Positions 19,980 through 31,656 of a stretch of 64,000 nucleotides of DNA are shown here, in pieces. The notes under the pieces were generated by a model. That model did not search any database. It was given only the letters and a program-made list of their open reading frames with translations, and was not told the DNA's origin. Each line of letters begins with the position of its first letter. The first letter of the stretch is position 1. The translations under genes were made by a program, and so were the position numbers. Source of the DNA: Centrapalus pauciflorus (Eukaryota; Streptophyta; Magnoliopsida; Asterales; Asteraceae); contig JAANYP010000190.1 in NCBI GenBank assembly GCA_020465985.1, positions 62,001 to 126,000 of the forward strand, in the 5' to 3' direction.

Positions 19980-21337
19980 TATCGTGTGATGCGAATCATT
20001 TAAGTATGTGTATGTCTTTGTTGATTCTCATATATTGTTTATGGGATGTGAATTTGTCAGAAATATTTTTATCTTTGCCTCTTAACTAGTGGATTCTGAG
20101 TCCCACAGGATATTTGACTAAATCCACTAGGGGACTAGTATTGTGTCACCACTGTGTGGTGACTTCGCTCTTTAGATTCTATTAGTCAATAATTTTTTTG
20201 CCTTTGCTTGGTACTTGGACCATATGTAGGTTGCCAGACTATAAAGCGATAATTTAGTCTATTCCCAGCAGGAGGTGATAATTGGATTTGTTCATGCGCT
20301 CCTTATTGTTTGCAAGGTGGTAGCTAGACCTTTATATGCCACTGGGCTATAACCTAACCGTTTGGACTGTGTAAGGTGATAAATCGACCTTTAGATTTTA
20401 TAAGGAAATAACTCAACCTTTTTTTAAATTATGTGAGGTGATAACTCGACCTTTGGATTATGTAAGGCGACAACTCAACCTTTGGATTATGTAAGGCGAC
20501 AACTGAACCTTTACATTATCTAAGGTGATAACTTAACCTTTAGATTGTGTAAGGCGATAACTCTACCTATATGTGCTACAAGGCGATAACTCAACCCCTG
20601 GCCCACACATGATGCTAGCTTTATCTGGCGTGATTGTATATATGGTAATTTATCTTTACTCGTATGCCTTTTAATACTCCTTGTCTTAGGATGGCATTTA
20701 TCAAGTGAAATAAAAAGTATATCCTAAGGCGTCTCCTTAGCCTCGAGCATTTGTAGCGTTTATGGCGTTGATGCGAATCATTCACAATCAAAGTACATGT
20801 AATGATTAAAGGAAACTGTATTTCATAAGTTTGCTAAGGCAACCGTCACTGTTACATAATTCTTTTGCATGTGCAAGCTAAGTTGCATAATGGCCCCCAA
20901 CCTTGATTGAAAGTGAAAACAAAAACATCGAATAGACATGAAAGACATTGCTTGGCTACACGAAATACTTTTCAAGTTCATGATGTGCCATGTTCTTGGG
21001 ATCTTCATTCCATCTATAATTATATAATCAGAACCCTCATTTAGGTTAACGTTTTAATGATGAATTATTTAGTTATATGTATATTTATGATTAATAACAT
21101 TTATATGCTATTATTAGTCACTAAAAGTGTTAAATGAATTTAAGTAGACCGTAACCTAAATTGATCAACTATATGTTTAATAAACTTGTTGATTATTTAA
21201 TGTCCACTTACTAGCGAGGTTAATTTAAATAATCTTTGAGAATAAAATAAATACAATAAAATTATATGTAGTTGACAACCGATTAAAGTATAGAGAAAAT
21301 CACATAAGTAACTATTAGAACACGATTCAGTTAATAA
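19980..21337. other. Unassigned DNA with tandem repeats
   Basis: The ORFX of A2 stops matching A4 at about 19980 and an unrelated segment starts. It holds a 14-bp direct repeat TGATGCGAATCATT at 19987-20000 and 20769-20782, an inverted repeat GTCACCA/TGGTGAC near 20143-20162 and a 29-bp tandem array. The rest is AT-rich. The small open frames here look like chance. Confidence 0.5.
20361..20595. repeat. 29-bp degenerate tandem repeat, about eight units
   Basis: The unit is approximately TTTGGATTATGTAAGGCGAC then AACTCAACC. The clearest copies are between 20450 and 20570, and more diverged copies reach back to about 20230. Confidence 0.85.
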
Positions 21338-22849
21338 TGTAACACCATCTCTTTACACATAAAAACCACGTTATAATAATATCGTAAGTGGAAATATCGG
21401 ATATGTTCCATAAAACACATGTCAGGGGATCATACAAAGCTCTGTTAATTAAAAACTTTAATACAACCAGTTAAGAGTGTAATTACGTCGTACGACAGCT
21501 AACAAAATCCCATACAACTAACATAGCGTTGCTGACTATCAGATATACATACATACTCAACAAGTGTACAAAAACTGAGTAACAACTCTAGGAAGCTGAT
21601 ATTAACATACAACGACAAACACACGAAATCCCTAAAGTATTACTGATCCCCAGGTAATTTCTGACTCCTACTTCGGCAATGACTGCTGCTGTTTGCCCTT
21701 CTGACTGCCTGAACATGTTAGACTCGGAAACGTAAGCTGGGAAGCTCGTGAGTAAGCAAGGGTTAGTCTCTGCAGTTGTAAACAAATAGTGCAACACATA
21801 ACACATATAATAGCATGTAACTCAACACAAGTACTCAATAACACCTCGTTCTCTTTGGTGTAGTCTCGGAGCTCAATACACAACTCAACTCAATGGGGAC
21901 GCCGTTCCCCAGCTTATAAACTATACACAACAGTGGTTAGCTACTCAACAAGCACATAAGCGGCCTGACAATAACTTTGTTGTATATATACGTCTCATAC
22001 TTCTTAACTGGTTAGGGACAGTTAGCCTGCGCAATCTCCTTGACGGATACTCTGGAAATCATCTCGGCTCATACACACATATCACATATAATAAAAGTAA
22101 ATAGAATCAAACCTGAGGCACCACATCTCTGTCTCAATTATCTCATCACAATCGCACAATAAAATCAATACGACTTATAACACAGAGCGCTCATTTAAAA
22201 GGATTCGTGTGCTCATGTGATCATTGCCAATCTGTCTCACTGACCTTTCTGAACTCTATCGTGGCTCAACTCGCTGACTGCTCGACCCCGTATACATAAC
22301 AGATCCCTGAATATTAATTCAAAATCCAATTAATATTCGTAGTAAACTCCTACAATGACCCTGTAACTGAATCGGACACTAAATTTAACCCATAAATGAA
22401 CCCTAAAGACTAATATCAATCTGGCCCAATTAAGCGGATTGCGGCCCACATTAAGCCCCATCGAGGCCGCGCCTGGGATCTCAGTCATGATCAGGATCTT
22501 GGCCACACTCATAATTGTTGCTCGCACTTACCCTAACCGCCCTATACTCATCGTGGCTGAGCTTTTGGGATCGCGACCGCGATCACAGACGTCCAGATCT
22601 ACTCTGTACGAGTTTTAGGGCTGTTTTAGGGTTTTTAACCCACCCCAACTCAATTTCAGCTGTGACAACTCACCACAAACACTATGCACCTGATGCTTAC
22701 AAGCATCTAGGCCAATTCCCAACTTGGGTATCACATAACACACTTTACTTTATCAAAATTATTACTTTCTTACTTTGTGGCTCAAGAACACTAGAAGGTG
22801 AAGATCAATTAGCAACCAATTCACTGGTATGACTCCCTTTTTGGCTTCA
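21338..22849 (-). other. Probable 3' LTR and untranslated end of Gypsy G3
   Basis: This segment begins TGTAACACCATC, as many plant Gypsy LTRs do in one orientation, and lies downstream of the G3 integrase. I could not fix its inner end or find a partner LTR. No coding frame is convincing. Confidence 0.35.
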
Positions 22850-24400
22850 GCTCACACAATTCAACTATCGTCATTCATAATCTAAGACAATGACACATAC
22901 TGATCATCTTTGGCCAAACACTTTCTCAGATGACTCACGTGAAACATAGCGTGCACGCCGACTAACTCTGAAGGCAATCTCAATATATACGATGGATGCC
23001 GAACTCTGGAAATAATCTCAAACGGCCCGATATACCATGGACTCAGCTTACCTCTGTGTCAGAATCTGATCACCCCCTTCGACGGTGTTGCTTTCAGCAT
23101 GACTCTGTCTCCAACTCTAAACTCAAGCTCGGTCGTACAGAGATTGACATAACTTTTTTTGTGACTCTCTGCCACTCTCATCTGATCGTGGATAACAGAC
23201 ACCTCATCACTCGTCTCCTATAACAGTTCTGGCCCACTGATAGGTCGCTCCCTGACCTCACCCCAACACACAAGGGTTAAGCACTTGCGCCCGTACTCAA
23301 ATGGAGCCATCTTAATGGTGGTGTGATAGCTGTTATTATACACAAAGTGAACTAATGGAAAGTGCACGTCCGAACTACCACTAAATTCGATCGCACACGC
23401 TTGCAACATATCCTCGAGAGTCTGATTAGTGCGCTCTGTCTGTCCGTCTGTCTTTGGTATGTGAGCCGTACTCAGCTGAACTCTCGTGCCTAACTCTCTT
23501 TGAAAGCTCTACCAAAATCGTGAAGTAAACCGAGTGTCTCTATCAGACGTAATCTACTTCGGAATCCTGTGTCTCGAAACTACCTCATTAAGATAGAGTT
23601 GTGCCAATTGATCCATAGTAATGGTGTCACAAACTGCCAGAAGTGTGCGATCTTCCTTAGTCGGTCCACAATCACCCAGATAATGTCATTTTCTCGAACC
23701 GTGCGTGGAAGTCTGATGATAAAGTCAATCGTAATATGATAACACTTCCACTCGGGGATCTCTAACGGCTGTAGATGACCATGAGGCTTCTGATGCTCTA
23801 TCTTCATGTGCAAATAAGCCATACACTCCTCAACATAACGGCCCACATCACTCTTCATCCCTGGACATCAATAAAACTCATGAAGATCTCGATACATCTT
23901 GGTGCTCCCAGGGCGAATAGACAATCTCAACCGTGCGACTTGCTAAGTATCATCTGCCGAAGATTCCCAAATCTTGGAACCCACACTCTGTCATGAAAGG
24001 TGAACAACCCCCTGTCATCTCTAATCGGAGTCTCAATCTGTCTAGTAAGCCACTCTCTCTTCACATTCTCGACTCATAGACCCTCTTGTTGCGTCAACCT
24101 CAAACTCTCAATCAGGATTGAGGTAATCTCAAGTCTAGTGGCTCGTGATATCATAGTCTGGCCACAGGCCTTGCGGCTCAACGCATCATCTATGATGTTC
24201 GCTCTTCCAGGATGCACCTGAATCTCACAATCAAAATCCCTAGTAACTCTAAACTACGCTGATGCCTCATATTCAACTCTTTCTGACTAAACAGATACTA
24301 TAGACTCTTAAGATCTGTATACACCACAAAGCAAGGCCCATACAGATAATGTCGCCATATATTCATCGCAAAAACCATGGCGTCTGTTATTTCTTCACAA
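22850..24400 (-). pseudogene. Gypsy G3 remnant: RNase H to integrase C-terminus
   Basis: This is a heavily decayed Ty3/Gypsy pol fragment. RNase H traces with the QKELNMR-like block are near 24250-24300, and the integrase zinc region is at 23800-23900 (VGRYVEECMAY). The core at 23580-23858 has WKCYHITIDFIIRLP and DIIWVIVDRL. A second core part is at 23218-23409 (VHFVYNNSYHTTIKMAPFE), and the GPF-type C-terminal domain is near 22950-23060. Many stops and shifts are present. It differs clearly from G1 and G2. Copia C inserted at 24400 cuts off the rest. Confidence 0.8.
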
Positions 24401-24722
24401 TGATAAGATCAACACTCCCAATAAGAACAATCACGATCATCAACCAATAAGAATGAAAAACACTCAATTAAAGATGAATAATATATAGAGAGAATAAGAA
24501 TGAAAACGGCAGCCGTAACTTTTCAATATTGCATAAGAAAAAACTTGTGGGAAACCCTTTCCCTTAAATATAAAATCAACTTTGAGGAGTTTACACTCTA
24601 TACCCCTCAACTTCTAATTACAAGAATTAAATTACAACAGAAATAAATATCATTGCTTTGAAATAAATTAAACTAACTATTACAAAATAAAACTCCACAT
24701 GATCGAAATTTATAATCTAACA
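24401..24722 (-). repeat. 3' LTR of Copia C
   Basis: It is bounded by TGATAAGATC and AATCTAACA, 322 bp. The bases CACAA precede it and are the expected half of its TSD. Confidence 0.75.
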
Positions 24723-24736
24723 ATCTCCCCCTTTTC
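24723..24736 (-). promoter_or_regulatory. Polypurine tract of Copia C
   Basis: The minus strand reads GAAAAGGGGGAGAT, abutting the LTR. Confidence 0.88.
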
Positions 24737-25217
24737 GATCATTGAGGAGGGTAACAGGCATGCTCTGTAGTTTCTCGAAGGCCAATGATGACATCAAATC
24801 ATCGAATCACTTGCCTAGTATGCAGCCTGTCATTGATGAGTTCAACTGCGTTGAGGAGGTCTTGTGTCCCTTTCGGCTTCTTTTTAAGTTCTGAATTTGG
24901 TTTAGATTCATCTTCTTGAAGTCTTTTGTTAAACTCTGCTCTCACCAAATAAAGAGTGCCATTAGAGTAACATGGTAATTCCTCAAAGCGTATGAACCTT
25001 TTCTGACTCTTCTTATTCTAAAAAATTACTCCTTATTGGGCTCCAAGGAACACTGGATATCTTGGTTATTGATCGATGCCGAAAAAATCTTATTCGGGAG
25101 CCTTGAGGCCGACCTTGACAAGGAAGCTTTCAATGACCATTTGAAAATATTTTAAGCACATTATTGTAGAAAGGTTACTCATGCTCCTTGTCAATGCATC
25201 CAGTGCCGCGATCTCAC

Positions 25218-28062
25218 TTAAACAACCTTTGACCTTGTTTTCAGCTTATTATGAAGTGTCTCAATTTCGTCTGGGTTTGCAAAGTCAAGATCACCTTCAT
25301 GGATCAATTGTGATGACCCGTCTTCTCTTATGACATCGAAGGAAGGAGTGAATAGACGGGCCCACTTATATAGTTTGATGGATGTTACCTTAATAATCTT
25401 AGACTTAGACCAATACTCAGATTTTGGTCTCTTTTCTCTCAGGATCATTTGATTGTATTCGGCTTGTTCAGCTCTGGATGCATCACTGAGAACCATCAAT
25501 AAGCGTCTACTATATGAGCCTGACTTCTTCCTAAAAACCATTTTAAATCTTTCCTCGAGAAAAGGTTGTTGAAATTCTTCAGCAGTAAGGTTCATCAAGA
25601 AACCTTTCAACCCTTGTACCGGAGGTTCCTCTATTTCGGCTAGCAGTATCTCAAGCATTTGGTAAACTCGACCCCGATGATCAAGCTTTAAGGCATCTTT
25701 TTATTTGGCTGAGTGGGAGTGAATCTTTCCCTTCAAAAACCACTTTACCCACTCCAGGTCATTTCTATCATGGACAGGAGTTACATTAGGCCCCGTTTGA
25801 AAACAATCTACGGTTCTTGGGCCTGATGTCTCAACAGTTTGGATGGCTAGAGTTTGGAGTTGTGGGATATCTTGAACTTGTGGGATATCTTGGACTTGAG
25901 GGATATTTATTGGAGTAGGGGTGAGAGCTTTTATGGCTGACATAATTTCTTATTGAGGCACATGGGTGGGGGAGTTCAAGAAGTCAAATGTTGATGAAGA
26001 CTTTTGTGGTCATTCTGGGTCTGGCTTGGGTGTTATTATTGGATAGTCTTGACCAATCTCAGAGTTTGAATCAGACACTATGATGATCTCAACATTGTCA
26101 GAGGGTGGCTTGTACACTACCATAGCTAATGTCAGATCTTCTTCCGTTGGACCTCCTGGAGATCCTGAACCTCCCTCCACACTTTGATAAGCTTCGACTC
26201 CCCCTACAGTCTGCATTTCTCCCTCAGACTGCATCCTGGGGAGTGTCTCCCCCTCAGGATAACCAAGCTCCTGCTGGTCATCATGTTTGCGTTTACGGGA
26301 TTCAGCCTGAGGTCTGCATGATGATTGCAGATTTATGATTGCGGATTCAAGGCGGTCCATTATGTTGTTCATTTGATCTTCGACTCGTACAACTAGCCTT
26401 TTTAGGCTTTCTATTTGTTCAGAAAGGACCACAATCTTCTCTTGTATAGATGTTGATGATGATGGTTGGACTCCTGGAGTACCTGGTGGCAACTCTTGAG
26501 TTGCAACACCCTTACCCGTCAAGAAGGAGAAAATGGCGGTATGTTGTTCCTCTGAAGTCGCCTTGAGGGCATCCAGGTCAGCCCGTGAGACAAAATAGAC
26601 ATCATGAAGAAGTGTCGTTAGCATCTGGGGAGTAATCCCTTGATGGCCTGAAGCGGATTGCATTTGAGTTGCAGCTTCAGGTCTTGCTTCCATCCTCTTT
26701 GCCTCCCTAGTTGCGAGTGCAGATCCAAAAGTTACTGGAAATGCCATGGAGGCGTCTCTGATATGGGGGGACGCCACGAAGGTGTTGTGTGATGTGATAT
26801 GGGGTTGGGTTTAAGCTGTGGTCAATCGAGGTTCGGTCACTGGGGCGGCGTGTGACCTTTTTCAACATTACCTCTCTCCAAATGAGAGGGTGATGGCGTA
26901 TGTGCTGTATCCCTGTGCAATAAAATAGGTTCCCTTTGAGGGGAACCTGAGGGGATGGTGGGGGTTTGTTCGACCACTGGATTGGTGGTCTTTTCCGGGC
27001 TTGTCCGACTGATTGGGTTGGGGACTCCCTCAGATATTATTCCCTCGGCCCTCAATGGGTCAAAGACGGTGCGTTCTGAGTCACCAGTCTCTACCTGCTC
27101 TCCCTCCCTCACTATGGAGATCTCTCACTCCCCTGTACCCATTATATTTTGTATAGCCGCCTCTATTCCCTCTTCCTCACTTAAGCTTGCCTCACCTTCG
27201 GATTGGGTTGGCTCTCTCGGTTCTGACAGAGCCTCATCCGGGTACACTCCCTTGAAGTAATCCCTAACCCTTTGTAGAGCCACTGTCTTGTAGACATCCG
27301 CCACTGGCCTCTCGTGGATATCGTCGTATTTATCCATGGCGTATTGGATGAAAAGCTGTAGTAATCTTTGAAAGGGAATGAATTTTCTTTCCCTTTAGGT
27401 ACCTCTATACTGCTCTCTTCAGCTCCTTAAATATGAATGTCGCATAGTCGTAGTCTCTATCATGTGCGAAGGAGGAAAATATTGTTAGCACTTGAATGGA
27501 GGACGAATCATGGCCTGAGTGCTTACCGGTGAAGCACTTATTGATGACATCAAAGAAGACCCTCCAGTGAGACTGGAGTTGCTTGGTCTTGAATTCAGAT
27601 GGTTTGGACAGATTTCCATCATAGCCGATGTATAGAATTTCTTGTAAGGTCTGGGCAGGTGTTGGGATGGGGGCAAAGGCATATATGCTGAATGAATAAT
27701 TTTCGGTGGGTAGGCGAAAAATATGGCGGATGGCTGGAAGAGTGAGTTTGATAGGTCTGGAGTCTATCATTGTGGTAAAATGAGGTACTGCCTCATTAAC
27801 AAAGGTTAGATGGTGCCAGAACTATTGTAGATAGATTATGGGAACAGAAATGGCTGATGTTAAGGAGTAGAAAGTGGATGGCCTCTGAGGATATCAAAGG
27901 TGATATCCTCGGCTTCATTGTGGAGAATGGATAGGTCAAGTTGCTAATTGTTGGGGCAAACTCGGTGAATTTTTCTGACGACAGTAGGGATTTTTCAGGT
28001 AATTGGGCGTTGTTATTTGGAATGGGAGGATGGGGGATGGTGAGGGTGATTTGATGATCCAT
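25218..28062 (-). pseudogene. ORFX of Copia C, full length but broken
   Basis: The function is unknown. The start ATG at 28062 follows a splice acceptor by 5 nt. The N-terminal domain (28062-27405) carries FWHHLTFVNEAVPHF, then IKLTLPAIRHIFRLP and HWRVFFDVINKCF. A frameshift near 27830 splits it, because the tryptophan motif is read only in the other frame. A Ser/Pro/Glu linker follows (27337-26837), then a coiled-coil part (26777-26010, KIVVLSEQIESLKRLVVRVE) containing PEGETLP and VGGVE encoded by PPT-like tracts. The C-terminal module (25658-25218) has WARLFTPSFDVIREDG and ETLHNKL. The module matches D (TVTRADGNTYVFTEA), and the N-terminal domain matches B and A4. Confidence 0.72.
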
Positions 28063-28067
28063 ACGTC

Positions 28068-29168
28068 CTGTACAAATGCAACACAGTTAGTTTAGCAGAC
28101 TTGTATAGAAATGATACATTGATATTAAGTCTGAAATAAGTGTGAATTTGAACCCGTCTATTCTGTCTAAAGCATCGGGATTTTTATCAGTAGAATGTTA
28201 TTTCTATTGAATAAAATCCTTAGTCGATCGCTGAGAGACCAATTTTAGAATAGATGTGTTCACTCAAACACTTATTTTAACTAGAACCAATGGTGCAAAG
28301 GACATCGAATGTTTTTGTTGTTTTTGATTTAAGTGAGATGCAAAAATGGAAGGATGGAAAAAATATGAAGTGTTGAAATTCGGATGAACCTAATTACGGA
28401 TGCAGATGGACCGAATTTCGGGTGCTATAGAAATCCGGGTGAGTTGATCCGAATTTCTGGTGGGATAGAAATTCTGATGAGATGATGCATGAAATAAAAT
28501 TAAAGGAAAAAAACAAAGTAAGAATTGAAGGGTGGGGGTGAACGGAAATTCGGGTGGATTTGAATTTCGGGTGATGGAAACTATAATGAACACTTAGCCT
28601 ACAAATGATTTTTTTTTGAAATTTCATAGTGGGTCTGAAATTTTTATGTACCCGAATTTCGGGTGGTACGAGACATACACTTAGTTTGATAATAGATATA
28701 AATGTTATTATATGGAACAAACCAAATTTGGGGTGAACTAGAAATTCGGGTGAACCACAGATAACACTCATAAATTTTCTAAGTGTATGTTGTCAAGGGA
28801 TCCGAATTTCGGATGGGGTCCATGGAAGATGAAATATTTAACATGTAAAATTTATTCTAAGTGTAAGGCATCCGAAGTTCGGATGGATCCGAATTTCGGG
28901 TGTATCCGAGTTGAACACTTAGAAAAATTTTGCAGTTAATGAGTTCATGCACACGCAACGTGTACAGTACAAAATATTCATAAAAATGCATGTAAATGCA
29001 GATCCTAAAGCGAAACATGATAACGAACATTTTATTTAACTATACAACTTAAAAAGAATTGATTTACTAGCCTAAAAATGCAAAAAATAAATTTTAAAAC
29101 CCTTAAAAAACTAAAAATCTAAAAACCGTATGAAGTTAAAATGAAAAATAAAGCAAGATAAATGTTAC
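28068..29168 (-). other. Predicted leader intron of Copia C ORFX
   Basis: The donor is TACGAG/GTAACATTT (29169/29168) and the acceptor is TTGCATTTGTACAG/GACGT (28068/28067), 5 nt before the ATG. The intron is 1101 bp. Exon 1 (about 29305-29169) contains no ATG, whereas the intron contains many. Confidence 0.6.
28380..28920. repeat. GAATTTCGGGTG word array in the ORFX intron of C
   Basis: More than a dozen variants of CCGAATTTCGGGTG or GAAATTCGGGTG occur at irregular spacing. They generate chance open frames on the minus strand at 28390-28771. Confidence 0.8.
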
Positions 29169-29327
29169 CTCGTAGTGGATTAGCCAAAAAGTGCAAGAAA
29201 AACTAAAGAAAACGGCTGAGAATGGAGCTTGAATGGTTGTGAACGGTTGTAATGGCGGTGGTGAGGCTGTCGTCGGAATTTTGAAGAGGTGAAGAAGAAA
29301 GGAATCTAAGGAGATAAGGAATGAAAT

Positions 29328-29349
29328 CCCGCCTATTTAAGTAGGCGGG
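29328..29349 (-). promoter_or_regulatory. TATA-like box of Copia C ORFX inside a perfect palindrome
   Basis: The minus strand reads TACTTAAATAGG. The box sits between 8-bp inverted arms CCCGCCTA (29328-29335) and TAGGCGGG (29342-29349). The transcription start would be near 29305. Confidence 0.5.
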
Positions 29350-30010
29350 TCAGATCGGGTCGAGCAGAAGGATCCATGCTTTATATATCACTCAGTGGGC
29401 CAACGACACACACTAAAAATGAATAAAAATTGAAAACAAGTGGGCTAAACTTGAGTGTATCTAAGTAAGAAAAACAATAACCGACCCAATAACAATGGTT
29501 TTGGTATTTTCAACTAAGCAAAAATTAAACAAAGACCTAATATTTTTGAGTTTTTCTTTTAAACTATCCTAAGACATTATTTTAAAAATATTAAAACTTT
29601 AAGACAAAAATCTTTTTGATATTTTTCTATATAAAAGAAGAACAAGAACATAAAACCTTTTTGGGTTTTTCACAATAGACGACAAATAAAAATACAAAAG
29701 TAAAACATAAAATCTTTTTGTGTTTTTCAGAAAGATTACCTAAGAAAAATAAATTTAACTTAAGAATAAGATACGAGAAAATTATATAAGCTAGAAGAGA
29801 ATAATGTACACTATATATCCAGATTTTACATACCATCAATTAAACAATTATCCTATTAGATCGAACCCTAGAACCTTTTTACCCTTTGAAATACAGACAA
29901 AGCTGGATATAATTAGTTTCCCACTCAATTTTGAACAATTCACATAGCAATTTTCCGGATCTTTAATCATTAAAAAATATACGTAGATAAAGAAATATTG
30001 AACTTAATTT
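29350..30010. other. AT-rich spacer between Copia C and Copia D
   Basis: No gene is seen. Repeated words of the form CTTTTTG-x2-TTTTTC occur at 29540-29740. It may be the pol-to-ORFX spacer of C, of which the upstream pol is lost. Confidence 0.45.
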
Positions 30011-30416
30011 TGTGACACAACCTTTAAATTTAAAGAACAGTTATTATATAAATAAAAGAAATTCAACCAATGATTCGATTGAAATAGATTTATTTAGAAG
30101 ATATTTGGAAATTTAACTAGAAGGTTGATATATTCAGTTTAATCAATCACAAACACAGATATATTCAATCAAGAACAAAGAGAAGCACTAACCGAATGAT
30201 TTGACTGCACAATTTGTGAATTACAATCTGAGAGAATAATACGTACACTGTAGCCCTAGATTAGCAGATTAGCAATAAATTCCTTGCGACAATGAAAGTC
30301 AAAGTACCTTTTTACATTACCCGTATTTTCTATTTATATATACAATTGAAACTATAGAATATTTACAAACAGGCCCCTAGACATAATATTTTTCATCAAC
30401 AAAATAATATCCAACA
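30011..30416 (-). repeat. 3' LTR of Copia D (left end uncertain)
   Basis: The right end ATATCCAACA followed by the PPT is clear. The left end may be TGTGACACAACC at 30011, but no partner LTR is present to prove it. A TATA box for minus-strand transcription (TATATAAATAG) is at about 30332-30343. Confidence 0.55.
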
Positions 30417-31150
30417 ATCTCCCCCTTTGATGAAAAATAGTCAGTCTTTAGTTCGCTAGCCCAAGCTTCATCTCGAAACGACGAATACTCTTTCTGTTGA
30501 TAACCTTCAGTTAATCTTTGAAATAAACTCCACATCAGTTTTCTGTCACTAACACTTAAAGCACCCTTCTTCGTCTTTCTTTTCTTTTCGGTAGCCAGCT
30601 TTCCTTTCAAACCCGTCATAACTTTCTGCAACGTTCCATCACAAAATTTATTCAACTCTACACTCCGCATAGCCCTCAGCTTTTGATCTTTGTCTTTGTA
30701 AATCAGAACAGGGTGTTTAGCCATAACTACTTGAAATTCTTTCAAATTCTCCATGAACTTGATAAAATGATTAGGCGCAGTGATATTGATCTTCCTCATT
30801 CCTCTCTCAACACCAATTTGCAGATCTAGCACAGACATAAGAACCAGTTTGGTGTGCATGAAGTGAAACATTGCTTTAAATGAAAATCTACAATGTTCAT
30901 CTCTTTTATTTCTGCACAATTCGTCAAACAGATCTTGAATATCTACGAAATGCATTTTGAACATGTAGGCTTCGGTGAAAACGTACGTGTTCCCATCAGC
31001 TCTGGTCACCGTAAATGTAGGATAAAATATTTTCACAAACCTATCTTTTTCAATCTTTACCAAATCCACAATTCTAAACTCACTTCTAACCTTCTCAATT
31101 GGTTGAGACTTGTTTTGCAGGAAGAGAGCATAGTTAGCTAAAATTGGCAT
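30377..31150 (-). CDS. ORFX of Copia D, C-terminal module reading into the LTR
   Basis: This is a 257-codon open frame of unknown function. Residues about 20-75 form the C-terminal ORFX module: VKIFYPTFTVTRADG, FTEAYMFKMHFVDIQDLFDEL. A helical basic part follows, with KGKLATEKKRKTKKG near 190. The last 18 residues (SSKGEIVG onward) are encoded by the PPT itself (30417-30430) and the first 40 bp of the LTR, with the stop at 30377. In A2 the stop precedes the PPT. The upstream part of this ORFX continues at 31151-31656 in shifted frames. The ATG at 31150 is probably internal. Confidence 0.72.
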   Translation of the reverse strand: MPILANYALFLQNKSQPIEKVRSEFRIVDLVKIEKDRFVKIFYPTFTVTRADGNTYVFTEAYMFKMHFVDIQDLFDELCRNKRDEHCRFSFKAMFHFMHTKLVLMSVLDLQIGVERGMRKINITAPNHFIKFMENLKEFQVVMAKHPVLIYKDKDQKLRAMRSVELNKFCDGTLQKVMTGLKGKLATEKKRKTKKGALSVSDRKLMWSLFQRLTEGYQQKEYSSFRDEAWASELKTDYFSSKGEIVGYYFVDEKYYV

Positions 31151-31656
31151 GTTTGGTTCCTACACTCTGAACAACTTCAAAAACGTGCATGGTGCTTGCT
31201 TTTTACAAAAAAAACTTTCTCTCAAGATGATCTTCAAGATATGGAAGCTTATTTCTTTTCCTGATATAATCAGCATTTTGCTTAGCCGATAAATGCAAAT
31301 CATTTATTTTCTTTTTCTTCCTCACTTCATCTTCATTTAATAGAGTCAACATATCATTGATCTCTCTTCACACTACCTCCTGCACAACAAAACCTTAAGT
31401 GATGCAGTCTTTTTGATTCATCAGCCAAAATATAATTGTTAAAAAACTTATCTATGATCTCAACTTCATTTAGCTCCTTAACCACTTGAGGCATCACATT
31501 CTCCATCAGAAACAGCTCAACTTCCTCTTCTTTTATTGTAACCGTTACCTCACGCTTTTCAACCGTTGGAGTAGGTACATCATCTTTCAAAATCTCTTCT
31601 ACCAAATCTTCCTCATCTTCTATTCTTTCATCTCTGAAAGATATGTCGGTGACCAT
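31151..31656 (-). pseudogene. ORFX of Copia D, upstream acidic part, truncated
   Basis: The frame at 31354-31656 is rich in Glu, Asp and Val (EEDLVEEILKDD, VTVTIKEEEVELF) and matches the acidic linker of other ORFX copies. Traces of RKRNKLPYLEDHLERK lie at 31220-31290 in another frame. Similarity ends at about 31640-31656, where the pararetrovirus sequence begins. Confidence 0.6.

Larger units (their letters stand above)
24401..29349 (-). mobile_element. Copia C, 3' part: ORFX unit, PPT and 3' LTR
   Basis: This is the left (3') part of a minus-strand LTR element inserted into G3. It has a 3' LTR (24401-24722), a PPT, a broken ORFX (25218-28062), a leader intron (28068-29168) and a TATA region (29328-29349). 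No matching 5' LTR, PBS or pol is present to the right, where family D begins at about 30011. By analogy with A4 and B, the gag-pol part would have been upstream (inference). Confidence 0.75.

Noticed and set aside
20823..21008. Small protein-coding gene on the minus strand
   Set aside because: This is a 61-codon frame in unassigned repeat DNA without motif, promoter or relatives in the window.
28390..28771. Overlapping open frames on the minus strand
   Set aside because: They are produced by the GAATTTCGGGTG word array inside the predicted intron of Copia C.
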